Source of the DNA: Tenacibaculum caenipelagi
GTDB taxonomy: Bacteria; Bacteroidota; Bacteroidia; Flavobacteriales; Flavobacteriaceae
Assembly (NCBI RefSeq): GCF_004363005.1
Contig: NZ_SNYH01000006.1
Location: forward strand, 1-64,000
DNA: 64,000 nt
Direction of reading: 5' to 3'
The translations under genes were made by a program, and so were the position numbers. Numbering within the stretch: position 1 is the stretch's first letter; every line of letters begins with the position of its first letter. Positions 17,509 to 25,529 of the stretch are shown piece after piece. Below the pieces are notes generated by a model. It was not told the origin of the DNA and searched no databases. It was given only the letters and a program-made list of their open reading frames with translations.

Positions 17509-17517
17509 GTGCCTAAC
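17509..17517. repeat. Right boundary motif GTGCCTAAC of the RT-SLATT island
   Basis: It lies 8 bases after the SLATT stop and is the inverted copy of the left motif at 15361-15369. Bases 17518-17646 to its right carry no gene. Confidence 0.5.
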
Positions 17518-17646
17518 AACGGATATAAAAAATTGCTTCACTTCTACTATATTGAAAAACGGTGTTAAAAAATACAACTTTTTTCATATACAAAACAGTT
17601 GAAAAGCATTAAATCTACTTCATTCTAAAGTAAATTATTTATAACC

Positions 17647-18048
17647 CTAAAACCGAAATTTTTTTCGGTTTTCTTTTTTTTCAGCGCGTTGTTTTTTTTC
17701 GTCTAAACGTTTGGTTACAGCTGCTTTTTTAGGTTTGGTAGCCTTACGTACTTTAGGTACTACTAAAGCTTGTTCTATTAAGTTAAAAAAGCGTTCAATT
17801 ACCAACTCTTTATTACGATGTTGCGAGCGACTTTCTTGAGAGCTTAAGGTTAATGCATTGTCTTTAGACAATCTGTTGTCTAGGTTTTTAAGTAACAGTT
17901 CTTTTTCTTCATCTGTGAGTCCCTCAGAGTCTTCAATAGTAAAGGTCAGTTCTACTTTAGAGGATACTTTGTTTACATGCTGTCCGCCTGCACCAGAGCT
18001 TCGTACGGCTTTAAAATTGAGTTCTTTTAATAGTTGTTCTTTGTTCAT
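17647..18048 (-). CDS. arfB: Peptidyl-tRNA hydrolase ArfB (ribosome rescue)
   Basis: 133 residues, the normal ArfB/YaeJ length. The release-factor-like domain has the GGQ motif at 21-23 within RSSGAGGQHVNKVSSKVEL, and the C-terminal tail is strongly basic (lysine/arginine run), which enters the mRNA channel of stalled ribosomes. The protein frees ribosomes lacking a stop codon in the A site. I start it at MNKEQLL (18048) because family members begin there; a start 7 codons upstream exists. The last codons overlap a hairpin (AAAACCGAAA with TTTCGGTTTT) that may help end transcription. Confidence 0.93.
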   Translation of the reverse strand: MNKEQLLKELNFKAVRSSGAGGQHVNKVSSKVELTFTIEDSEGLTDEEKELLLKNLDNRLSKDNALTLSSQESRSQHRNKELVIERFFNLIEQALVVPKVRKATKPKKAAVTKRLDEKKQRAEKKENRKKFRF

Positions 18049-18093
18049 GATTTTCAATGAGTACCTCAAATATAGGGAATCTGTTGTTTTTTG

Positions 18094-18656
18094 TAAAGAT
18101 TCCTTGATAATAGAAGTTACTCCGCTTGATGAGATTTATCCCTTTGGTCGAAATGATGTTTAAGATTGTTTATGTTAGGTTATAATAATTAATAGCTGTC
18201 ATTTCGAAGGAGGTTACGACTGAGAAATCTTAAAGTTGGGTGTTAGGAGTTTTAAAGAACAGAAGTTACTCCTGTTAATGAGATTCCTCCTCCTTCGTCG
18301 TTCGGAATGACGTTTAGCGATAGTAGTAATGACGGTATGTTTTTAGGTTCGTCATAACGAGGAGTGTTTATGACGTGGTTATCTTTTTCTCAACAAACAG
18401 ATTGCTTCGCTATCGCTCACAATGACGCAACTCGTCATTTCGAAGGAGGTACGAAGGGCTAGCATAGAGACCTCTCACATACGTTGGAGGTGACATGTAT
18501 AAATAAATGTCATATTAATGACAATTCACACGTCATTTCGAACTGTAGAGGAACGGAAGTGAGAAATCTTAAAGTTTGGTGTTAGGAGTTTTAAAGAACA
18601 GAAGTTACTCCTATTATTGAGATTCCTCCTCCTTCGTCGTTCGGAATGACGTTTAG
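18094..18656. repeat. Cluster of palindromic intergenic repeats
   Basis: This 614-base gap holds no gene but several related repeats. Two near-identical units of about 115-125 bases, 18198-18314 and 18532-18655, start with GTCATTTCGAA and end with TTCGGAATGACGTTTA. Each is an imperfect palindrome with inner arms AGGAGT/ACTCCT. A decayed half copy lies at 18094-18163. Two other palindromes with CGTCAT...AATGACG arms lie at 18350-18427 and 18431-18495. The pattern is that of REP/MITE-like elements without their own transposase. Confidence 0.8.
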
Positions 18657-18662
18657 GGATTC

Positions 18663-19283
18663 TTATAAATCGTAATTAGGAGCATCGGTCAATGTATCTG
18701 AAAAAGAGTACAGGTTTTCTTTTCTAGCTAGTAATTCGTCAATCACTGCTACGGCTTTTTTAAAGCGGGTTTCTTTATCTCCTTTTAGCAACACATATGG
18801 TCTGTTGTATTTTTTTAACGCATTTTCAAACGCTTGGAACATTTCTATACGTTGCTCTGGTCTGTCGCGTAAATCATCTGCTTCCCAAGGCGTATCGATA
18901 TAGGTTAAGAAATAAACATCGTAACTATTTTCAATAGCAGCTTCATCTAGTTTAGGGTCTACAAAACCGCCATAATATTCTTCAGAATACACTTTAGTTT
19001 CTAACAAATCGGTATCACAAATCAAGACCTTGTCGGCTTTTTTAGCCAACTCGTTTTCTAAGCCAATTTGTCCTTTAGCAATCGGAATTAAATCACTTTG
19101 CTCACAAGTTTTACGTTCGTTGTTCCACTTATCTTGTAAATACTCTCGAGCATATTCTGGAGCCCAAACCGTATTGTAATGTCGTGCTAACTGACCAGAA
19201 AGCGTTGTTTTTCCTGTACTTTCTGGACCGAATAACACCACCTTTACAAGGTTGATAGGTTGTTGTTTAAGTGTTTTTTCCAT
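18663..19283 (-). CDS. NadR-like nucleoside kinase / AAA ATPase
   Basis: 206 residues. A P-loop protein with Walker A GPESTGKT at 19-26, then EYAREYL, and ICDTDLLETKVYSEEYYGG, as in the C-terminal ribosylnicotinamide kinase domain of NadR. It lacks the NadR adenylyltransferase and DNA-binding parts. It would phosphorylate the vitamin nucleoside brought in by the adjacent PnuC protein and so trap it. Its start overlaps the PnuC gene end by 40 bases. The substrate is nicotinamide riboside by homology, but the third gene of the operon is a thiamine-binding type protein, so a thiamine-related substrate cannot be excluded. Confidence 0.85.
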   Translation of the reverse strand: MEKTLKQQPINLVKVVLFGPESTGKTTLSGQLARHYNTVWAPEYAREYLQDKWNNERKTCEQSDLIPIAKGQIGLENELAKKADKVLICDTDLLETKVYSEEYYGGFVDPKLDEAAIENSYDVYFLTYIDTPWEADDLRDRPEQRIEMFQAFENALKKYNRPYVLLKGDKETRFKKAVAVIDELLARKENLYSFSDTLTDAPNYDL

Positions 19284-19876
19284 GCTACATATCCTGCTAT
19301 TGCAATAAAGGTAAAAATTAAATATTGAAAACTGGTAAAGGTAAATCCTTTATAAAAGTAAAAGGGAACTGAAATAATATCTCCAATAATCCAGTACACC
19401 CAGTTTTCTATTTTTCGTTTTGCCATTAACCACATTCCAACAAAAAATATGGCAGTGGTAACCGTGTCAACATATGCTGTCCAGCTATTCCATTTGTCGA
19501 AAGAAGTATAAACAATGTATACAAACAATAGAGTTGCCAAAAATATTAGTACACTAATTTTTTTCTCTTTGGCTGTAGTTCTAGAAATTGGTGTTACATG
19601 CGTTGCATCTACTTTACGGGTCCAAACATACCACCCGTACACACTCATAATAAAGTAGTAGCCGTTAATCATCATGTCGCCCAACAAACCCCACTTAAGT
19701 AATAAGTAAACAAAAATAGCGGTGCTAACCATTCCCGTAGGGAATACCCAAATTTTATTCTGTTTAGAATACCAAACCGATAAAAAACCGAAAATTACGG
19801 CAATAATTTCTAGCCAAATTTCAATAGGGTTGTAGTCAGCATATTGACCAAAAAGGAAATCAAAAAGTTGGTTCAT
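19244..19876 (-). CDS. PnuC family vitamin transporter
   Basis: 210 residues with about seven transmembrane segments and the PnuC pattern of aromatic pairs (IWVFPTGMVSTAIFVYLLLKWGL, YYFIMSVYGWYVW, NWVYWIIGDIISVPFYFYKG). PnuC proteins allow facilitated uptake of nicotinamide riboside (PnuC), riboflavin (PnuX) or thiamine (PnuT). The gene lies between a NadR-like kinase, which suggests nicotinamide riboside, and a thiamine-binding type protein, which suggests thiamine. No TPP riboswitch is found upstream. It overlaps both neighbours, so translation is probably coupled. Confidence 0.9.
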   Translation of the reverse strand: MNQLFDFLFGQYADYNPIEIWLEIIAVIFGFLSVWYSKQNKIWVFPTGMVSTAIFVYLLLKWGLLGDMMINGYYFIMSVYGWYVWTRKVDATHVTPISRTTAKEKKISVLIFLATLLFVYIVYTSFDKWNSWTAYVDTVTTAIFFVGMWLMAKRKIENWVYWIIGDIISVPFYFYKGFTFTSFQYLIFTFIAIAGYVAWKKHLNNNLSTL

Positions 19877-20120
19877 AATCGCTACGATCGGTTTTTACAA
19901 CCTTCATAAATAAAAGTCCATTATCTATTAATTCAAACGTGTTTTTTAGCTCAGAAGTAATCAAGCTCATTACGGTATCATAGTCACCATATACTTGGGT
20001 GCTTAACGGATTTTCAAGTACCGTTAAACCAGAAGCTCTTAACTTTTTAATGAAATTGATAATAGGTTCTTCAAATTCGTTTTGAAGTGGACTTAGGGTA
20101 AGTTCTACAGAGATTTTCAT
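19860..20120 (-). CDS. Thiamine-binding (MTH1187/YkoF-like) protein
   Basis: 86 residues of a small ferredoxin-like alpha/beta fold: MKISVELTLSPL, then FIKKLRASGLTVLENPLSTQVYG, then a closing strand. Family members bind thiamine or its HMP part in the cytoplasm, or are of unknown role. It overlaps the PnuC gene by 17 bases and is the first gene of the three-gene vitamin operon. The 73 bases upstream are too short for a TPP riboswitch and show none. Confidence 0.8.
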   Translation of the reverse strand: MKISVELTLSPLQNEFEEPIINFIKKLRASGLTVLENPLSTQVYGDYDTVMSLITSELKNTFELIDNGLLFMKVVKTDRSDYEPTF

Positions 20121-20193
20121 CGTTCTTTTTATTGAAAAGAGACAAAGTTACAAAGTTTCAAAGTTGTTTAAGATGTTTTAAAGGAATTGTTCC

Positions 20194-20820
20194 TTAGTAT
20201 GCATATACACAGGTAAAACCTTCCATTTCTAAGAAGCGAATATCGTAGTCGGAAGTTTCACTTTCATACAAGATTTTCCCAGTTGTTTCATTGTTTTCGA
20301 AAGAGAAATCTTCGATATAAATGTTTTCTAAAAAGAGTAGTTTTTTCTTTCCGTATATTTTGTACAAACTTTCTTTGGCTCCCCAAACAATGGTTAGTTT
20401 ACTTACCAAAGCATCGTGGTTAGCAATCGATTTGTACTCTTCAATAGGAGTGAACTTATGGGCAATTTTTACAATTTTATCGCGCTGCATTTCAATGTCA
20501 ATTCCTACCGGTTGTTGGGTTGAAACAATAACTGCAGAAAAAATAAAAGAATGCGTTATCGAAATAAAATTACCATCTTTTAAATGTGGTTTTCCATACT
20601 CATCATATACCAAATCGTTATCGGTATACCCAAACTCTTTTAATAAATGGCGTACACTTAAAAAACCTCTTTGATGTAAATCGGACTTCATGTTGTTTAC
20701 ACGTTGCCGATTTTCATCGGTAAGAATTATCCCTTTAGAAAGCTCTTCGAAAGGTTCATCAATCTTCCAAATCAGTGCTTTAGCGTGTTCGTTAACCGTT
20801 AATGTTTTGTAAAGAGGCAT
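20194..20820 (-). CDS. 4'-phosphopantetheinyl transferase superfamily protein
   Basis: 208 residues. Marks of the Sfp/EntD class are KPHL at 77-80, GIDIE at 106-110 (magnesium site) and WGAKESLYK at 146-154 (catalytic Glu and Lys). It moves phosphopantetheine from CoA to a carrier-protein serine. No carrier protein or polyketide synthase lies nearby, so the target may be the acyl carrier protein of fatty acid synthesis or an unlinked synthase. Its promoter region is shared with the divergent ahcY gene, 61 bases apart. Confidence 0.9.
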   Translation of the reverse strand: MPLYKTLTVNEHAKALIWKIDEPFEELSKGIILTDENRQRVNNMKSDLHQRGFLSVRHLLKEFGYTDNDLVYDEYGKPHLKDGNFISITHSFIFSAVIVSTQQPVGIDIEMQRDKIVKIAHKFTPIEEYKSIANHDALVSKLTIVWGAKESLYKIYGKKKLLFLENIYIEDFSFENNETTGKILYESETSDYDIRFLEMEGFTCVYAY

Positions 20821-20839
20821 ATTTTAGAAAGTTATTTCG

Positions 20840-20847
20840 TAATTTTG
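20840..20847 (+). promoter_or_regulatory. -7 element of the ahcY promoter (TAATTTTG)
   Basis: Exact TAnnTTTG match; it gives a leader of about 30 bases before the ahcY ATG. The 61-base gap is too short for an S-adenosylhomocysteine riboswitch, and none is seen. Confidence 0.55.
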
Positions 20848-20881
20848 CGACTCAAAATAAGATATATAAATATACAAAAAT

Positions 20882-22198
20882 ATGAGTACAAAAACCGTTA
20901 CATATGTTCCTTACAAAGTTAAAGATATTTCTTTAGCCGAATGGGGAAGAAAAGAGATTGAATTGGCAGAGGCGGAAATGCCTGGGTTAATGAGTTTAAG
21001 AGAAGAGTACAAAGATGAGCAACCTTTAAAAGGGGCAAGAATTGCAGGATGTTTACACATGACAATTCAAACTGCGGTTTTAATTGAAACATTACAAGCT
21101 TTAGGTGCTGAGGTTACTTGGAGTTCTTGTAATATTTTCTCTACTCAAGATCAAGCTGCTGCGGCAATTGCAGCTGCAGGTACTCCTGTATATGCTTGGA
21201 AAGGGATGAATGAAGAAGAATTTGATTGGTGTATCGAGCAAACCTTATTCTTTGGTGAAGATCGTAAGCCATTAAATATGATTTTAGATGATGGTGGAGA
21301 TTTAACCAACATGGTATTAGATAAATATCCTGAATTAGCTAAAGGAATTAAAGGATTGTCAGAAGAAACGACTACGGGTGTTCACCGTTTATACGAGCGT
21401 GTTAAGAATGGAACCCTACCAATGCCGGCAATTAACGTAAACGATTCGGTTACTAAATCGAAGTTTGATAACAAATACGGATGTAAAGAATCTGCAGTAG
21501 ATGCAATTCGTCGTGCTACAGATGTAATGTTAGCAGGTAAAAGAGTAGTGGTTTGTGGTTACGGTGATGTAGGTAAAGGTACTGCAGCTTCATTTAAAGG
21601 AGCAGGAAGTATTGTTACCGTTACTGAAATTGATCCAATTTGTGCGTTACAAGCAGCAATGGATGGTTTTGAAGTGAAGAAATTAGAAACTGTTGTTGGA
21701 AATGCTGATATCGTAATTACTACTACAGGAAACAAAGATATCGTTCGTCCAGAGCACTTCGAAGCAATGAAAGATAAAACGATTGTATGTAATATTGGTC
21801 ACTTTGATAATGAAATCGATATGGCTTGGTTAAATGGAAACTACGGAGATACTAAAGTTGAAATCAAACCACAAGTTGATAAATACACCATTAAAGGTAA
21901 TGACATTATTGTATTAGCAGAAGGGCGTTTAGTAAACTTAGGTTGTGCTACTGGTCACCCAAGTTTTGTAATGTCTAACTCATTTACCAACCAAACATTA
22001 GCGCAAATCGAATTATGGAAGAATTCAGAAGCGTATAAGAATGAAGTGTATATGTTACCAAAGCATTTAGATGAAAAAGTAGCAAAATTACACTTAGCTA
22101 AAATTGGTGTTGAATTAACAGAATTAAGCGAAGATCAAGCAGCTTATATTGGAGTAACTGTTGAAGGACCATTTAAGCCAGAACACTATAGATACTAG
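20882..22198 (+). CDS. ahcY: S-adenosylhomocysteine hydrolase
   Basis: 438 residues. It splits S-adenosylhomocysteine into adenosine and homocysteine, using bound NAD. Visible marks are [16 protein letters not shown] near the N-terminus, [36 protein letters not shown], the NAD loop [17 protein letters not shown], and the C-terminal KPEHYRY with the conserved Lys and Tyr that reach the NAD of the next subunit. Single gene with its own promoter and a strong terminator. Confidence 0.98.
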   Translation: MSTKTVTYVPYKVKDISLAEWGRKEIELAEAEMPGLMSLREEYKDEQPLKGARIAGCLHMTIQTAVLIETLQALGAEVTWSSCNIFSTQDQAAAAIAAAGTPVYAWKGMNEEEFDWCIEQTLFFGEDRKPLNMILDDGGDLTNMVLDKYPELAKGIKGLSEETTTGVHRLYERVKNGTLPMPAINVNDSVTKSKFDNKYGCKESAVDAIRRATDVMLAGKRVVVCGYGDVGKGTAASFKGAGSIVTVTEIDPICALQAAMDGFEVKKLETVVGNADIVITTTGNKDIVRPEHFEAMKDKTIVCNIGHFDNEIDMAWLNGNYGDTKVEIKPQVDKYTIKGNDIIVLAEGRLVNLGCATGHPSFVMSNSFTNQTLAQIELWKNSEAYKNEVYMLPKHLDEKVAKLHLAKIGVELTELSEDQAAYIGVTVEGPFKPEHYRY

Positions 22199-22224
22199 TT
22201 CATAGAATCTAAAGAATAAAGATA

Positions 22225-22256
22225 AAAAATCCCGCAACTTAGTTGCGGGATTTTTA
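22225..22256. terminator. Terminator after ahcY
   Basis: Stem CCCGCAACT/TTGCGGG closed by flanking AAAAAT and ATTTTT; works in both directions between ahcY and the convergent TlpA-like gene. Confidence 0.9.
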
Positions 22257-22284
22257 TTGTGATATATTTTAACTTTAAAATGAA

Positions 22285-23292
22285 TTACATTTTTAAAGAA
22301 TCAAATAACTCAATTAATTTAGGACTAGAAGGTCTAGGTGCATTTGCATCTACAATGTTTCCTTGTGGGTCTAATAAAATGAATCGAGGAATACTGTTTA
22401 CTCTATATGCATCAGCAAAAGTTTTATCTCCTTTAGAGTATAATTGAACTCCTACTAATTCCATGTCAGTAACCATTTTTTTCCAAGTTTCGTAGTCTTT
22501 TTCTCTATCAACAGAAATACTTACAAACTCGATATTTTTTTCACGGTATTTTTCTTCTACGGTCTTTAAAAAAGGAATTTCGTTTTTACATGGTTGACAC
22601 CAAGTTGCCCACATATCAATATATACATACTTACCTTTTAAATCATCTAAAGAAGTAGTATTTCCTTTGTGGTTTTCGTAATCAACAAATTTAGGAGACT
22701 CTTTACCAGCAGCTAAAGTTTTAGCTAAGTATTGCTTGTCGTTGTATACCTTTGTTAAGTACTTTTCTAAACCAGTAATACTTTGCTTTTGGTTGGCAAC
22801 AAAAGTTGAATCTAAAGATGCGGCATCTATATTTTTATTAAACCCATCAACAAAAGAAGAAACTTTAGCTCTAAAATCTAACTCAGGTAAATCCATTAAT
22901 TCTTTATCTCCAAATAATTCATCTTGTTTTAATAAAGCCTGAGCTAAGAAAGCGCTTTCTTTAGAACCATCCCCAGTGAAGGTAATTGTTTTATCAAATT
23001 CATTTGCATCTAGAGACATATTTATATCGGCCCCATTTTTTAAATATAAAGTAGCATATTCTTTACCGTCAAAAAATCTATAGAAACCATCTTTTACATT
23101 CATGGTGTCTTTAAACATCCCATTTTCATCAACTTTGATAACTCTGTTAAATTGAAATTGTGGATTTGATATTACAACAGAGTCTGAATTTTTATTAGTT
23201 ATTTTTCCAGAGAAAGTGACGTAATCTTTTGATTCTTTGTTACAAGCGATAAAGGCTAATGCAAAAAGTGATGTGTAAATAAATTTTTTCAT
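22285..23292 (-). CDS. TlpA-family thiol-disulfide lipoprotein with DUF4369-like N-terminus
   Basis: 335 residues. Lipoprotein signal with Cys17 (LAFIAC). Residues about 24-115 form a small beta domain of the DUF4369 kind (VTFSGKITNKNSDSVVI). Residues about 200-335 form a thioredoxin fold with WCQPC at 231-235 and a cis-proline segment SIPRF. It is anchored in the periplasm or outer membrane and reduces or shuffles disulfides; the partner is unknown. Such proteins are present in many copies in Bacteroidota. Confidence 0.9.
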   Translation of the reverse strand: MKKFIYTSLFALAFIACNKESKDYVTFSGKITNKNSDSVVISNPQFQFNRVIKVDENGMFKDTMNVKDGFYRFFDGKEYATLYLKNGADINMSLDANEFDKTITFTGDGSKESAFLAQALLKQDELFGDKELMDLPELDFRAKVSSFVDGFNKNIDAASLDSTFVANQKQSITGLEKYLTKVYNDKQYLAKTLAAGKESPKFVDYENHKGNTTSLDDLKGKYVYIDMWATWCQPCKNEIPFLKTVEEKYREKNIEFVSISVDREKDYETWKKMVTDMELVGVQLYSKGDKTFADAYRVNSIPRFILLDPQGNIVDANAPRPSSPKLIELFDSLKM

Positions 23293-23359
23293 CTATAAAA
23301 TTTTTGTAGTAAACGGTAAATTTATAAATATTATTTAAAGTATAAGTGTTAAAAAAATA

Positions 23360-23860
23360 TTAATCACTACCACAATGTTCTTTTCGTAATGTGTTAATAG
23401 TTTTTAATGATATTTCTATGCCATTTTCTTCATATTGAGATTTTACTCCTGAAAAAAGAAAAGCAACTACGCGAATAATGACTATTAAAAAAGAGATACA
23501 AAATACAACAACAAAAATGAATAAAATGATTTTTGAAACCCAATTAGCTTTTTGATAGATTTCATTTTTATCATGACAGTAAGCAACAAAGCAATGCTCA
23601 ATACTATCTATAGGCTTAAAGGTGAAGTTAACTACGTTTTCTAGTAGCTTCCAAAATCTAGAAGGGTCTCCTTCTTCGTGGTGCATAAAAAAACCAATGC
23701 GAGCAGAGATTGTATTGTCTGGGTTTCCTTTTGCAAAAGCGTTGCCTAACTAATCAAAAGCAATAAGTATATTTAAAAACCAAGTTGGTTTCCTTTTTAT
23801 GTTTTTATCATTAATAGCTTTATAGTATGTTTCTTTTTTTATAAGAATTAATTCAACCAA
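23360..23860 (-). pseudogene. Small membrane protein gene interrupted by an in-frame TAG
   Basis: The intact 3' part (23360-23686, 108 codons) has one strong membrane segment of about 27 residues (KIILFIFVVVFCISFLIVII). The same frame continues upstream with good protein sequence (FLNILIAFD, stop, LGNAFAKGNPDNTISARIG) and is broken only by TAG at 23750-23752. A single change from CAG would restore Gln and the stretch DQLGNAF, seen in small phage-type or hypothetical proteins. The reading could start at a TTG at 23860, overlapping the comM end by 13 bases. It may be a decayed gene, or the downstream ATG may give a short product. Function unknown. Confidence 0.6.
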
Positions 23861-25383
23861 CCCTCACGGTCTAAGCTTCTGTATTGTATGGCTTCAGTAA
23901 TATGTTCTGATTCGATATTTTTTGCTTGCGCTAAATCGGCAATAGTACGTGATACTTTTAAAATTCGATCATAAGCCCGTGCTGAAAGATTTAATTTTTC
24001 CATAGCAATTTTTAACAATTGTTTGCTTTCTTCTGATAGTTTACAAAATTCTCGTATTTGTTTTACACTCATTTGAGCATTATAATGGGTATTCTCGAAA
24101 TTTTTATATCGCTCGGTTTGAATTTCTCTAGCTTTTGTTACACGTTTTCTAATATCAACACTGCTTTCACCTTTTCGCTCTTCGGATAGTTTGTCAAAAG
24201 GAACTGGTGTTACTTCAATATGAATATCGATTCTATCTAACAACGGACCAGATATTTTACTTAAATAACGTTGCATTTCTGCAGGAGAGGAGGTCATTGG
24301 AGAGTCTGAATTATTGAAGTATCCTGACGGACTAGGGTTCATGCTAGCCACTAGCATAAAGCTACTAGGATAATTCACGGTAAACCTAGCTCTTGAGATG
24401 GTAACTTCTCTATCTTCTAAAGGTTGACGCATTACTTCTAAAACGGTACGTTTGAATTCTGGAAGTTCATCTAAAAAAAGTACACCATTATGAGCTAAAG
24501 ATATTTCACCAGGTTGCGGATATTGTCCTCCGCCTACCAATGCTACGTCAGAAATTGTATGATGGGGAGAACGGAAAGGGCGTTGATACATCAAGCCAGT
24601 ATTTTGAACTTTACCAACGACAGAGTGTATTTTGGTTGTTTCTAATGCTTCGTGCAACGTCATTGGAGGTAAAATAGATGGAAGTCGTTTTGCTAACATG
24701 GTTTTTCCGGCTCCTGGTGGACCAATTAAAATAATATTATGACCACCAGCTGCTGCTATTTCCATACAACGCTTAATAGATTCTTGTCCTTTTACATCAG
24801 CAAAGTCGAATTCAGGAAAATCAATGTGTTTGTAGAATTCAGCACGGGTGTCAACTATTGTAGGTTCAATTAGCTTATCGCCATTGAAATGATTGATTAC
24901 TTCTATAATACTTTCAGCTCCTAAAATAGTTAGGTTACTTACAATAGCAGCTTCTTTAGCATTTTCTTTAGGGAGAATCAAATATTTAAATCCTTCTTCA
25001 CGTGCTTTAATAGCCATAGGTAAAGCCCCTTTTATTGGCTGTAAACTCCCATCTAAAGAAAGTTCTCCCATAATGATGTACTCTTCAATGTTTGATGATT
25101 GAATTTGTTTAGAAGCAGCTAATATTCCAATAGCTAAGGTTAAATCATAGGCAGCTCCTTCTTTACGAATATCGGCAGGTGCCATGTTAATAATAATTTT
25201 CTTTCCCGGAAGTTTGTAATTGTTATTAGCTAAAGCAGCAGAAATTCTATAGGAACTTTCGCTAACAGCTTTGTCAGGTAAACCCACTAAATGATAGCCT
25301 ATTCCTTTATCAATATTTACCTCTACAGTTATGGTGGTAGCTTCAATACCAAAAACTGAGCTTCCATAGACTTTTACTAGCAT
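23848..25383 (-). CDS. comM: YifB/ComM family Mg-chelatase-like AAA+ ATPase
   Basis: 511 residues, the normal length. An N-terminal Lon-protease-like fold domain (about 1-170) precedes an AAA+ module with Walker A GPPGAGKT, Walker B LFLDELPEF and the ASMNPSPSGYF segment, then a C-terminal Mg_chelatase domain (ARAYDRILKVSRTIADL). ComM is a hexameric branch-migration helicase in natural transformation of other bacteria; the role in Flavobacteria is not tested. It stands alone in the minus direction. Confidence 0.93.
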   Translation of the reverse strand: MLVKVYGSSVFGIEATTITVEVNIDKGIGYHLVGLPDKAVSESSYRISAALANNNYKLPGKKIIINMAPADIRKEGAAYDLTLAIGILAASKQIQSSNIEEYIIMGELSLDGSLQPIKGALPMAIKAREEGFKYLILPKENAKEAAIVSNLTILGAESIIEVINHFNGDKLIEPTIVDTRAEFYKHIDFPEFDFADVKGQESIKRCMEIAAAGGHNIILIGPPGAGKTMLAKRLPSILPPMTLHEALETTKIHSVVGKVQNTGLMYQRPFRSPHHTISDVALVGGGQYPQPGEISLAHNGVLFLDELPEFKRTVLEVMRQPLEDREVTISRARFTVNYPSSFMLVASMNPSPSGYFNNSDSPMTSSPAEMQRYLSKISGPLLDRIDIHIEVTPVPFDKLSEERKGESSVDIRKRVTKAREIQTERYKNFENTHYNAQMSVKQIREFCKLSEESKQLLKIAMEKLNLSARAYDRILKVSRTIADLAQAKNIESEHITEAIQYRSLDREGWLN

Positions 25384-25475
25384 ATTTTTTCTCTTTCTGT
25401 TAAAGATAGGAAAAAATGAGAAATATGATGGTGTAAGGAAAGTATGTTAAGAATATAGAACAGTTACTAGTTGTA

Positions 25476-25512
25476 CAAAAAAAAGCCTCTTTTTAAAAAG
25501 AGGCTTTTTTTT
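25476..25512. terminator. Terminator after dsbD
   Basis: AAGCCTCTTTTT/AAAAAGAGGCTT with A-run and T-run flanks. On the minus strand it ends the pabB-to-dsbD operon. Confidence 0.9.
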
Positions 25513-25529
25513 ATTGTAAAAGTATACTA

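Noticed and set aside
15361..17600. Complete integron attC sites around the RT-SLATT island
   Set aside because: Only single core motifs match on each side; no paired second core was found within 130 bases.
20821..20881. S-adenosylhomocysteine riboswitch upstream of ahcY
   Set aside because: Only 61 bases, taken by the promoter; no riboswitch core seen.
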